This document shows, piece after piece, positions 53,715-62,682 of a DNA stretch of 64,000 nucleotides; positions within the stretch are counted from its first letter, which is position 1, and each line of letters starts with the position of its first letter. The stretch is from Capronia americana (lineage: Eukaryota > Ascomycota > Eurotiomycetes > Chaetothyriales > Herpotrichiellaceae). The position numbers were made by a program, and so were the translations under genes. The stretch lies in the NCBI GenBank assembly GCA_016110215.1, contig JADWQD010000003.1:930001-994000 (forward strand). The letters run 5' to 3'. The notes beneath the pieces are model-generated. The model saw only the letters and a program-made list of their open reading frames with translations, did not search any database and was not told the DNA's origin.

Positions 53715-56700
53715 CTACAGCCCTGCCTGGCCCCCTGCCACGATGGCCAAATCGCCTCGAATATCCCAAACACTGCCTCCCGCCTTGTCACTTGCGCTCG
53801 CCCGGGCCTGGGTGCTCAGCTCCCACCACCGCCTGACGAGGTCGCCATCGATGACGCCCCTCCCTCCGATGCCGTCCGTTTCGATCTGTCTGTACGCCCG
53901 TGGGTTGAGGGCCGCGTAGTGCGCGTGGCTGTCCAGGGCGGATGAAACGAGCACGTTCTGCAACGTCGACAGCCGCCGGTATGTCGACTCGGAGAGGGGC
54001 GTGAGCAGGGAGAGCGAGCCCGTCGCGCCGGTGATGAGGATGGTGTGCTCCTGGGACGATGGGGCGTCAAGATCCATTGATGACGCCGTGTTGGCCGGGG
54101 TGGAGCGTTGCGCAGCAGCAGGAGCAGCTGGTGGCACCAACGTCATGCTGGTCGGCATGCTGCCCGTGTGGAATGTACTCCGTAGCAACAACTTGGCCCC
54201 GCGCTCGGTTTTGGGGTTCTCGGGATCGTACTGCAAGACGCGAAGCACGCCGTCTTCCCCGGCCGAGATAATGTATAGTTGCTTCGCGGCGGGGAGGAAC
54301 TCGGCCTCCAGGACGGCCGGGTTGTCGAGATCGCGGCCTAGGATTTGGAGCTTGTACGGCTCCTCGGAGTAGCCCACCAGCCAGAGGCCCGAGAACGCAT
54401 CCCCCAGAATACACAGGCCCGTGCCGGGGAGTTCTTTCGCGACGTGCACGTAGTACCGCATGTCGAGGAACGCAACGGGTAATATGGACATGTCTTCCTT
54501 GAGCCCGCGGACCATGCACTTCTGGCCCTGCGCGGCGAGCAGGAAGCCCTGCGATCCGACGCCCGACATGGCGGACACGGCGCCGCGGACTTCCTCTCTG
54601 GTGATGAGTTTCAGCTTGAGGTCCGTTTCGGGAATGTCCGGCTCGGGGACCACGTCGACGACGTCGAAGAGGTAGATATTTCCTCTGGTCGTGATGTTTT
54701 CGCCTTTCACGACGGCAGTGCCCACGGCAATAAGATCTTTGCGCTCGTGTGTCTCCTCGGAAACTTCCAGGTTGACCGTCTTCACACAGAGCACGCGCTC
54801 GGACGCGTCGAAATGGAATTGACTTACGGTGCGGTGGGATCGGGAGCTGAGGAGCTTCAGAGTAGAGGTAAGGGTTGTTGGCAGGAAGGTCGTGGATTCA
54901 GCTTGCCATTCGGGGTGCCACTCGTCGTCCTGGGGTAGTTGGAAGTTGGTCCTGGAATTCGAAGCCAGGATGTACGAGTCTGTGGGAGAGAAGTAGGTGA
55001 GTGAGGTTATGTCTTCGTGGAGGGCGACGCGGTCGATGACCCAGTCCGAGTGGCCGAGCATGAGGGTCTGAGGAAGTCGAGAGAAACACAAGTAATCGGT
55101 ATCGTCGATGAAGACGAAGCCGTCCGGGTTCGCACCGGTACTGACCGCGCTCAGGGACTTGATGTTCTGTGGCTTCAGCTCGTAGACGTGCGGTATTGTG
55201 GACGCTTCGCGGAGGATGAGCATAGGCTGCGGCCCAGGAACAAATACCGACGCATGCCCGGCGATGTCCCTGATCACTTGCATCGGCTGGAGAGATGACT
55301 CTTCTCCTTCTTCCTCGACTGTATCCTCGGGAGCTTCTGCTGGCCTTGTTGTGACCTTCTTGAACTTGAAGCTGCCCACTACATTGGGCACCGTGAAGGG
55401 TTCGTAAATGACAATATCATTGGTAGTATTGCGAACGACCAGATACGGTCGACTCTCATTTTTGTTTCCAAGATCGACGAGTAGCGTTTCTGCTATATCG
55501 TCCTTGTTTCTCCAATGCTTGGGTAACTGTGTATCTTGCAACAGAAGGGTTGGGAGGAATGGCAAGCTGTCACATTGAAACACCTGGAGACCCAGGTTGG
55601 GAAGAGATAAAAGGCAAAAGTGGCCATCTGAGGCCATCAGTGCCAGAATCGGCCCAGCCGAAGTCGCGGCTCCTCCATACAGCCTCGAGGTCTGAAAGAA
55701 ATCACCGGTGTCATGATAGAGCGATACTGATAGGATGGTCTTGTCCTTGACGGCTGTTGGAAGCCCAACTTCATCAAGCTCACCAGCCTTATCTGCCTTG
55801 AGCATGGTCATGGTACCATCATCTTTGACAAGGGCAAGGTAAGGTTCGGCAAAGCCAGTCTTCGCCGCCCTGGCCAATTGGCCTTCTTCTTCGTCGACCA
55901 CGGGGAATATCTGCGAGAGGCCAAAATTGGCATCGTAGACACGTATTTCCGTAGGTAGCACCTGGATAGTGTGGTTTGTGGCTTGCAACTTGAAGACCGA
56001 TATTGCGGAACCAGCAGCCTGGTCGAAGTCGGTGTCAGCGATTGGCAACATATCGCCATCATTTAGGCGATACAAGGACGATCTGCCAACGCCATCCGCA
56101 GTCATATGAGAAACAATGACCAGGTCATCTGCAAGTCTGCGATCTTGAGATTTCTGTGTGGAGCCCAAGCACCATACACCGATAGCATCTTCGTACCGAA
56201 CCCTTTTCGTCGTTTCTGGCTCGAGGCGTCGGCTGATTGATGCCAGTCCACTCGCACGACCTCGGCCGTATGCGACCACGATCTTAGACGACTGGTCACC
56301 TGAGACGCCAGAACTCTCACCCTCGTCGCGTTTCCGCTTTCCCAGGGCACCGAGCGCCAGGTCGTTTATGGGTGCTATTGATGGAAGTCGGTCCATGACT
56401 CGAAAACTCTGGCCGCTAAAATCGCCTGGAGCATGTCCATTTTGCTTCTGGCTGACCTCGCCGTAGAGATCATCATCGTCATCTACGGTGTCGTCTTCGT
56501 CCTCATCAGATTCCACTCCATTTGATGGAAGCTGCGCTCGTGAGCGTACGCGCTTTAACTGAGCTGGCTTCTTGTCTGTTCCAAGCAGCACCGAGTCGGC
56601 TTCTTCGCTTCCGATAAAGAGGCAATTTGCGCCGAGATTCGCGGTGCAAGACGCGGAGCCCTCAACGAGGGTTTGGGCAAGTGCTGTTCCCAGTTTTCGC

Positions 56701-57800
56701 AAAGTCAAACCAGAGACAGAACGCCCATCCATTCTGAATCCCAGAAGAGCAAGCTCCCCACTCCGAAGTATGACCAACATGTCGCCGGTAGCATTCCCCA
56801 AGTGCTCTATTTGGCAACCTTCCAGCCTCAATCGCGCCTCAGACTGGTCTGTCATGGGGAAAGAAGAAGCCTCTCTCGCGAACTCATTGACCGCAATGGC
56901 ACTTGATTTTCCACCCTGGTCGACGTGGATCAACTCATTGCCGCCAATCAGCAATGCGCCTCCAACGGGCAAGGGCAAAGGCACGATTCGATGGAGGTCG
57001 TTGGGCAGTTTTTGAACAGATTGCAATGTTGTCGAGGCCTTCTGCTCCAAGTCGAGAGCATAGACTGCATATATCGTGACATCGCGACGTTCAGCGCTCA
57101 TATTTGAGGAGCGAGCAGCTGTCGAATATAGGATACCAATGGTCGGGTCGCGGTACTCGTGGAGGAAAGCCATGTCGACAGGGTGTAACAGCCCGGGATC
57201 AAGAACAGTCAACGGTAAGACGAAAGATGGACTGTAGTTTGAGCGGGCATCGTTCGCCTGGCCAGTTGCCTGTGTCGTCTCATTATGTTCTTCGTCGAGG
57301 TCGTCCATAGCCAGGTCATCACCGACCTGGTGAAAAGGTATGATGGCGAGATTACTTATGCCAAAGTTGAAAGCGGCACATCTACTTGAAGGGTCAATCG
57401 TTAAACGACTGGCGCATTCAGCAAGATCAGGTTGCCATGGCGCAGACTGGAGATCATTATTCTCGTAGTAATGTATTGAGAGCGTAGATATGCTATGCAG
57501 TTCCGGGTCCCATTCGACAAGGCTCAGTTTAGCATCACGAAGGGCGATGAGGACTGCGTCTCCTCCGCCCCTCGAGTCCGTGATTTTGACTCTGCCCAAC
57601 GAGGTCACCGTGCCGGCAAGATTGTACTCGGCAACCAGGACAAGTTTGGTTTCCTGTCCCGCGTGGACCGACTTGCACTGGAATATCTGCAATAGCGAAG
57701 TCCGGGCAATGATCAGGTTGTCGGCATGCACTGATGTAAAAGGGAGCGAAAGCGCATGAGTGACTCCAGAGGGAGGAATGAGATCCGAGTAGCACTGCAT
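53715..57800 (-). CDS. CFT1: Cleavage and polyadenylation factor CFT1 (CPSF160)
   Basis: Single exon, 1361 residues, the normal size. CFT1 is the large scaffold of the mRNA 3'-end processing complex in the nucleus and helps position the poly(A) signal reader. The start MQCYSDLIPPSGVTHALSLPF is the conserved N-terminus of fungal CFT1 proteins. Repeated propeller words run along the whole length (SLVEWDPELHSISTLSIHYYE, then GGALLIGGNELIHVDQGG). Acidic inserts are at about residues 428-448 (ESDEDEDDTVDDDDD) and 860 (EEEGEESS). The C-terminal CPSF-A region spans roughly 950-1330 and contains ERKDLIAVGTAVVKGE and ITREEVRGAVSAM. It is divergent from the LMBD1-like gene. Confidence 0.95.
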   Translation of the reverse strand: MQCYSDLIPPSGVTHALSLPFTSVHADNLIIARTSLLQIFQCKSVHAGQETKLVLVAEYNLAGTVTSLGRVKITDSRGGGDAVLIALRDAKLSLVEWDPELHSISTLSIHYYENNDLQSAPWQPDLAECASRLTIDPSSRCAAFNFGISNLAIIPFHQVGDDLAMDDLDEEHNETTQATGQANDARSNYSPSFVLPLTVLDPGLLHPVDMAFLHEYRDPTIGILYSTAARSSNMSAERRDVTIYAVYALDLEQKASTTLQSVQKLPNDLHRIVPLPLPVGGALLIGGNELIHVDQGGKSSAIAVNEFAREASSFPMTDQSEARLRLEGCQIEHLGNATGDMLVILRSGELALLGFRMDGRSVSGLTLRKLGTALAQTLVEGSASCTANLGANCLFIGSEEADSVLLGTDKKPAQLKRVRSRAQLPSNGVESDEDEDDTVDDDDDLYGEVSQKQNGHAPGDFSGQSFRVMDRLPSIAPINDLALGALGKRKRDEGESSGVSGDQSSKIVVAYGRGRASGLASISRRLEPETTKRVRYEDAIGVWCLGSTQKSQDRRLADDLVIVSHMTADGVGRSSLYRLNDGDMLPIADTDFDQAAGSAISVFKLQATNHTIQVLPTEIRVYDANFGLSQIFPVVDEEEGQLARAAKTGFAEPYLALVKDDGTMTMLKADKAGELDEVGLPTAVKDKTILSVSLYHDTGDFFQTSRLYGGAATSAGPILALMASDGHFCLLSLPNLGLQVFQCDSLPFLPTLLLQDTQLPKHWRNKDDIAETLLVDLGNKNESRPYLVVRNTTNDIVIYEPFTVPNVVGSFKFKKVTTRPAEAPEDTVEEEGEESSLQPMQVIRDIAGHASVFVPGPQPMLILREASTIPHVYELKPQNIKSLSAVSTGANPDGFVFIDDTDYLCFSRLPQTLMLGHSDWVIDRVALHEDITSLTYFSPTDSYILASNSRTNFQLPQDDEWHPEWQAESTTFLPTTLTSTLKLLSSRSHRTVSQFHFDASERVLCVKTVNLEVSEETHERKDLIAVGTAVVKGENITTRGNIYLFDVVDVVPEPDIPETDLKLKLITREEVRGAVSAMSGVGSQGFLLAAQGQKCMVRGLKEDMSILPVAFLDMRYYVHVAKELPGTGLCILGDAFSGLWLVGYSEEPYKLQILGRDLDNPAVLEAEFLPAAKQLYIISAGEDGVLRVLQYDPENPKTERGAKLLLRSTFHTGSMPTSMTLVPPAAPAAAQRSTPANTASSMDLDAPSSQEHTILITGATGSLSLLTPLSESTYRRLSTLQNVLVSSALDSHAHYAALNPRAYRQIETDGIGGRGVIDGDLVRRWWELSTQARASASDKAGGSVWDIRGDLAIVAGGQAGL

Positions 57801-58299
57801 GTTGACGTCGCAGTTGAAAAGGGAGGGAGGGGAGCTCCTGGCGAGATTGACGACAGCGTTGCTACTGTCCTACGGACGTTTTCGAGAACTCGGTCTCCCT
57901 CCGGCGACAAGTCCTTCGGCTCATTGCCACCTGAGACAATGTCGGGAGTGTGTCTGCTCGAGGATGAATTCGTGGTCAGGTCGAGATGAGGAAACGCTGA
58001 AGTTTCAACGATGTTTGGCTCTGGTGGCCCGGAGAATTATGTAATCCACGCTAGTCTCTTTCCGACACCACAAACACAAACCTGGGAAGCGGAAGCTATG
58101 ACGCCGGGTTGCAGCAGATGATGCACCAGGTGCTCATGACCATCTGCCTGCCTGCCTGCCGCCCGCCTCTTTGCGTGGTGCGACTTCTCTGTGCCTCACA
58201 CTTCTCCTCTTCCTCCGCCTCCGCCTCTGTCTCCCCGTCCTCCCACTTGACCTTCAGCTGGCCTGAGATCCAGATGTGAAGTCGACACACGCAACAAGG
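57801..58299. promoter_or_regulatory. Divergent promoter of CFT1 and LMBD1-like gene
   Basis: About 500 bp between the divergent starts. It holds CCTGCCTGCCTGCCGCCCGCC near 58147-58168 and a CTCC-rich tract just before the LMBD1-like start. No specific factor site recognised. Confidence 0.5.
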
Positions 58300-60126
58300 A
58301 TGCTGCTCGGGCTCGCTGAGCCAACCCTCTCAGCCATGGCAACGGCTGGCTACGTGCAAATCACGTTGATTTGGGTCGTCTATGCCATTGCGGTCGCCAT
58401 CCTCCTCTCCGTCGCTTGTCTATTCGTCTACCTGTACCAGACTCACCGAGAACGATCCATATTCGTCACCATCGTCTGCATCTTCACCATCACCTCCCTC
58501 CTTGCAACGGTCCTGTTGCTTCCTGTCGACGTCGCACTGGTCTCGAGTACCACGAACTCGAACACGGGCCAGCGCAAGGATTGGGCGAATCAAGACAAGG
58601 TCGACAACATCACCTACACACTGCGCATCGTCTATTATCTGCTCTACTCGCTCGATGCTCTCCTCTGCCTCTTGGTCATCCCTTTCACCTACTTCTGGTA
58701 CGAAGAGTACGATGAAGTCGCTCAAGAGGAGGGTACTCAGACATTCGGAACCAGATTCTGGGGCGCCTTCAAGTACACAATGGTCTTCATCTTCCTCTGC
58801 GTCGCCCTCTTCCTGGTCGGCTTCTTCGTGCCGGTCGCTCGTCACCGGAAAGGCGCGCATTTTGACCTGGACTTCTTCAAAAAACTGCTGTCCGAAAATC
58901 ACGGCGAGCGTGCATTGACTTTTGCCCTTGGCCTACTGATCACAATTGGCGTCATACTGTATTGCTTTTATACCGCCGCAGGCCTCGCTATACTGCCTCT
59001 GACCATGATCAAGTCCGCTCCCAGCATCTCGGCGCCCGCATTGACTGAATCAACGGCTGCCCAGCTCGAGAGCAATTTGGAACGGCAGAGACAGCTTGAA
59101 GGCCGCGCTCAGGGCAATCCAGATGGTCTATCCTCCAAAGATCAGAGAGAGCTAGACGCTCTAGTCCGGGAAGAACGTACCCTCCGCCGTCATCAGCGCA
59201 TGGCCGAAGAGGCGTCCGGCAAGGATCGAAATATCTTTTGGAAGATCTGGCTCAAGATTGGCGCAGTTCTTCGACCCATCAAGCTCATCCTCGGTCTCCT
59301 TCTGGTGGTCGTCGTCCTGCTTATCTTCGCCAGCATGCTGATCACGGGCATTGACAAGGCAAAGAACTCAATCTGCAAGCGACACTGTGGCTATCTACTC
59401 GCCCACATCAACATCTTCCAGCCTGTTAACTGGGTTCTGGTCAAGTCTGCCAAGGTCTTCCCGATCGACTATGTCATCTTTATGGCCATAGTCATGCTCT
59501 TCTTCAGCGCCAGTATTCTAGGCATTGCGACGATTGGCATCCGAGTACTGTGGATAACCATATTCAGAATCCGCAAAGCCCATACCTCGCCACAGGCATT
59601 GCTCGTGGCGACTGTTTTGCTCACGCTCATGACGTTGGCCATCAACTACTCAATCGCTATGATGGTCGCGCCGCAATACGCAACCTTTGGTCCCCAAACA
59701 TTCTGCGATCACCCACCCAAGCACCCTGGGGAACAGCCTGACTGCACAGATCACAAGCAGCACATCATCCCCTGCACGGAATCAACCGAGAACCCCGCCG
59801 CGCGTAACGTCTGCACGCCCTCCGTTGTCTCGACATTCCTCAACCGAGTAACTGTCAACTTCCCATTCTTCGGTGTCGTTGACTTCTGGGCGCAATTTGT
59901 CTTCCTAGGAATCTTCCTGCTAGGCTTCATTCTTCTGCTGTTCCGGACACCTAAGTTGTCGGACCCAGATGCCGAGGAGGATGAACTCGAGGAGGAAGAG
60001 GAAGGGCTCTTGGCGAGCACCGGTAGAAGATTCGATGCTACCTGGCAAGACATTACAGGGAGAGTGAGTCATGGCGGAAGACAGAATCAACAAGGTCGAG
60101 GAATGAGGGATGGTGCTGACGATTGA
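58300..60126 (+). CDS. LMBD1-type lysosomal/vacuolar cobalamin transporter-like protein
   Basis: Single exon, 608 residues from the ATG at 58300. The ATG at 58336 (MATAGYVQITLIW, 596 residues) fits the family N-terminus better and may be the true start. Nine or so membrane spans are visible, with family words YLYQTHRERSIFVTIVCIFTI and TYFWYEEYDEV in the first third and HCGYLLAHINIFQPVNW in the third quarter. A coiled, charged loop at about 265-325 (LERQRQLEGRAQG, REERTLRRHQRM) lies in mid-protein. Members are annotated as probable lysosomal cobalamin transporters (LMBRD1 family). Most fungi do not use cobalamin, so the real cargo or role in the vacuole is open. The tail is acidic (EEDELEEEEEGLL) and includes a dileucine-like sorting signal. 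Confidence 0.88.
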   Translation: MLLGLAEPTLSAMATAGYVQITLIWVVYAIAVAILLSVACLFVYLYQTHRERSIFVTIVCIFTITSLLATVLLLPVDVALVSSTTNSNTGQRKDWANQDKVDNITYTLRIVYYLLYSLDALLCLLVIPFTYFWYEEYDEVAQEEGTQTFGTRFWGAFKYTMVFIFLCVALFLVGFFVPVARHRKGAHFDLDFFKKLLSENHGERALTFALGLLITIGVILYCFYTAAGLAILPLTMIKSAPSISAPALTESTAAQLESNLERQRQLEGRAQGNPDGLSSKDQRELDALVREERTLRRHQRMAEEASGKDRNIFWKIWLKIGAVLRPIKLILGLLLVVVVLLIFASMLITGIDKAKNSICKRHCGYLLAHINIFQPVNWVLVKSAKVFPIDYVIFMAIVMLFFSASILGIATIGIRVLWITIFRIRKAHTSPQALLVATVLLTLMTLAINYSIAMMVAPQYATFGPQTFCDHPPKHPGEQPDCTDHKQHIIPCTESTENPAARNVCTPSVVSTFLNRVTVNFPFFGVVDFWAQFVFLGIFLLGFILLLFRTPKLSDPDAEEDELEEEEEGLLASTGRRFDATWQDITGRVSHGGRQNQQGRGMRDGADD

Positions 60127-60602
60127 AATGCACGAATCGTTTGGTAGGATGGGGCAAGCTTATTGACTGAGAATGCATTTGGGCATCTATGGCGCTTGCA
60201 TCGGTTGATGGTATAAGTTTCATCGAGTCAGGACTAATCGAGGCAATGCGATACATGCGGATTCAGGTTGTACCAGGTTCACGCAATCAATGACCCATGC
60301 GTGTGCGGGTTGATAGGAATAGTAATCCAACCGTAATTGCTTGACACGAGCCCTTTCTGCTTCTAAATGAAGGCAAATCCTGCTTGAGTTTCTTTCGTGC
60401 TCACCGCCGCCACCAAAGTCGTGACCGGCGAGGTCGTGGTGAGCGCTGGGGTTTTGCGCGTTTCATTTCCGCTTCACGCAGAATTCCCAGGTCCAAGCTG
60501 AAACATCGGGCTCACTGGCCACTTACGTGATGATGCCACGATTTTCAACCTCCTCTCTGGCTACAGTATCAATAACAAGCCTGCGGTAAGGGCTCGCAAG
60601 TG
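60127..60602. other. Intergenic, no supported gene
   Basis: Between the LMBD1-like gene and the next plus-strand gene. Nothing beyond probable 3' and 5' untranslated sequence seen. Confidence 0.45.
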
Positions 60603-61667
60603 ATGCAGAACCGCGACTTAAGCGCCTCTCGATGGGCAAGCCCAGAGGTGCGGCGCGAAAGACAATCGCAGGCCTCGCCGTGGGCGAGTCGAACTGCCTC
60701 ACCGCATAATCAAGACCTCTCAACAAGCAAACCATGGCAGCAGCAAGCACCAGCCTTGAACGCAACACCGGCCACGAAGCCACTAAGCTCCGCGCAGCGC
60801 CAATATATTACACGCCACAATGACTTGCAACGCTTTCGCAGGCTCTTCCGCCGGCTCGCATGGAAAGCGAACAGTCTGACGCACTGGTCTCACCGCGCAC
60901 TGAATCTGGCCCAAGAACACCAAGTCCGATTGTCGGAATATCAACCTATTTGCTCACATGGTAATCCCGAAGGTCAACCCGACGGCAGACATGGCAGCGA
61001 TGGCCCGCTGGCGACACTAGGACCATACAACATGGTGATTGACCCCGTCGAAGCAGAACGACAATTCAAGATCGACTTCTACGAGTTCTACGCCCTTCTC
61101 GAGCGGGGGCTAGTTTGTCTACTGGGAGTCTGGGGCGTTGTGATCACAGCATCTGCGGGCATTGCGCCTGCCTCCCAGGCTGCGACGAATGGATCATCTA
61201 TCATTGGTGACTCTCTATCCTTCCACGGCTCGGCGCATCGCTTCCACGCCAACGTCCTCTCTGCACTCGAGCATCCCTCGAACCCGCTGCACGCAACCCT
61301 CGGCACCGGTCCAGTCAGGGAGTATATAGGCATTGCCAAGGAATTCCGCAACAAGTGGAAAGATGTCGAATCGCGACCAGACGAGTCGTTCAGTGGGCAC
61401 GAGCGGGCGGAAGAAGAATGGGACCCTGGCAAGATGAAGAGGTACGAGAAAGTGCTGAGAGATTTGAAGTTGGAGGAGTTGTTGGGCAGTGTGCTGCGCG
61501 GGCTGGAGGAGGCTGGACGACAGGCAGAAGGAGAGGTGGAGAGGCTGGAGGGCTTGCTCGGCAGCCGGGGGAGGAGTGAGATCTCGGATATTGACTTGGA
61601 CATGCAAGACGCACCGTTCGAGACCATGGCTGAGCATGGCGGGTTCGATCATGAGATGGAATTTTGA
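60603..61667 (+). CDS. Conserved-looking fungal protein of unknown function
   Basis: Single exon, 354 residues, ATG at 60603 (the codon before is GTG). Residues 1-75 are Ser/Gln/Pro-rich. From about 65 there is an Arg-rich helix (RHNDLQRFRRLFRRLAWKAN), then a helical core with FKIDFYEFYALLERGLVCLLGVWGVVI. The Leu/Val/Trp segment is hydrophobic but short and may be a buried helix, not a membrane span. A later part (FHANVLSALEHPSNPLH, then YIGIAKEFRNKWKD) looks well folded. The C-terminal third is charged and helical, probably coiled (LKLEELLGSVLRGLEEAGRQ). I recognise no named family. The codon use and residue pattern support a real gene, and a missing intron cannot be excluded. Confidence 0.7.
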   Translation: MQNRDLSASRWASPEVRRERQSQASPWASRTASPHNQDLSTSKPWQQQAPALNATPATKPLSSAQRQYITRHNDLQRFRRLFRRLAWKANSLTHWSHRALNLAQEHQVRLSEYQPICSHGNPEGQPDGRHGSDGPLATLGPYNMVIDPVEAERQFKIDFYEFYALLERGLVCLLGVWGVVITASAGIAPASQAATNGSSIIGDSLSFHGSAHRFHANVLSALEHPSNPLHATLGTGPVREYIGIAKEFRNKWKDVESRPDESFSGHERAEEEWDPGKMKRYEKVLRDLKLEELLGSVLRGLEEAGRQAEGEVERLEGLLGSRGRSEISDIDLDMQDAPFETMAEHGGFDHEMEF

Positions 61668-62682
61668 CAGCCTCACTAGCGTTGGCCCGTTGAAGTTCGG
61701 TTCTCGTATTCGCCCCTTCAGCTGGAAATGCGTCGAGAGCAAAGAACACAATCCATCGCTAGCTGACTTGGGTCTAGAGGGGCAAGAGAGTCAGGAACAG
61801 GGCAATGTTTCCGAATAGGCGAGCCCAAAGTCTTCCGGGGGGCCTGTGTTAGCGTCGATCTCCACGTCGTCCGTTGCCAGATGCTCCCTTCGCCTGCGAT
61901 CGCGAAGTCGACTAGTGCGAGTACGAATGAAACTTGCCCATCCAAGAGAGCTTCCACTCATACGGGTAAACGACAATCTTCCAGGGTCTACAACGGTTTA
62001 CGGAGCCAATCTCTCATTGTCCCCCACATTCGACGTGGCGACGGGTCCTTCTTACAGCGAACTTATAACATCGGCAATCGTCTTCAACCATGAATGGACC
62101 ACAATACAGAATGCAAGTTTTCGTCTGAAACCTGTCGGCATGAGTCACGCGTCTTGCTATGCGGACCCCTGTCCGCCCAGGACTTTCTTCTCAGCTCTTC
62201 AATCCGCTGTGGTGACGCCTCCTTTCTAGTTGCTCCGGCTTAGGTCCAAACCCTGCTCACATGGGTGCTAGTCCAACCAGGACCCTGGTCGCGCAGGATG
62301 CATCCAAAGCCAACGCGGATCTACAGGCGAGACGAATCTTTCTTCAGAAGTCCCTGGTCCTCATGCAGTACGGAAGTAGCCCCCGCCTGCCACAATGTGC
62401 CGTTACGAAACCTAAACATCCACAACATCCTGGCTGGATCGAAAACAGGAAGGTACTTTACCATCTCCCAACCTGACGCGAGTCACCCTGCTTCTCCCGG
62501 TGGGTTCTTTCTACTTGAACCTACTCGAAGGAGAGCTCGTGCACGATGTTACGAGTAGGTGTCTCTTCTTTCTTCGGACAGAGCACAGGTCACGAGTGGC
62601 CCAAGCACCTGCGTCAACATTATATTTCCGTCACTTATTGAGGCCCGTCGAGAGCGGGTGGCCCCGAGAAATCTGGATAAAA
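61668..62682. other. Intergenic, upstream of the RGS-LOV gene
   Basis: One kb with no protein-like frame. It probably contains the promoter and a long 5' UTR of the RGS-LOV gene. No light-response element was identified by eye. Confidence 0.45.

Noticed and set aside
58276..60126. Start of the LMBD1-like gene at the GTG at 58276
   Set aside because: Nuclear fungal genes start at ATG. ATGs at 58300 and 58336 are available, and the latter matches the family N-terminus.
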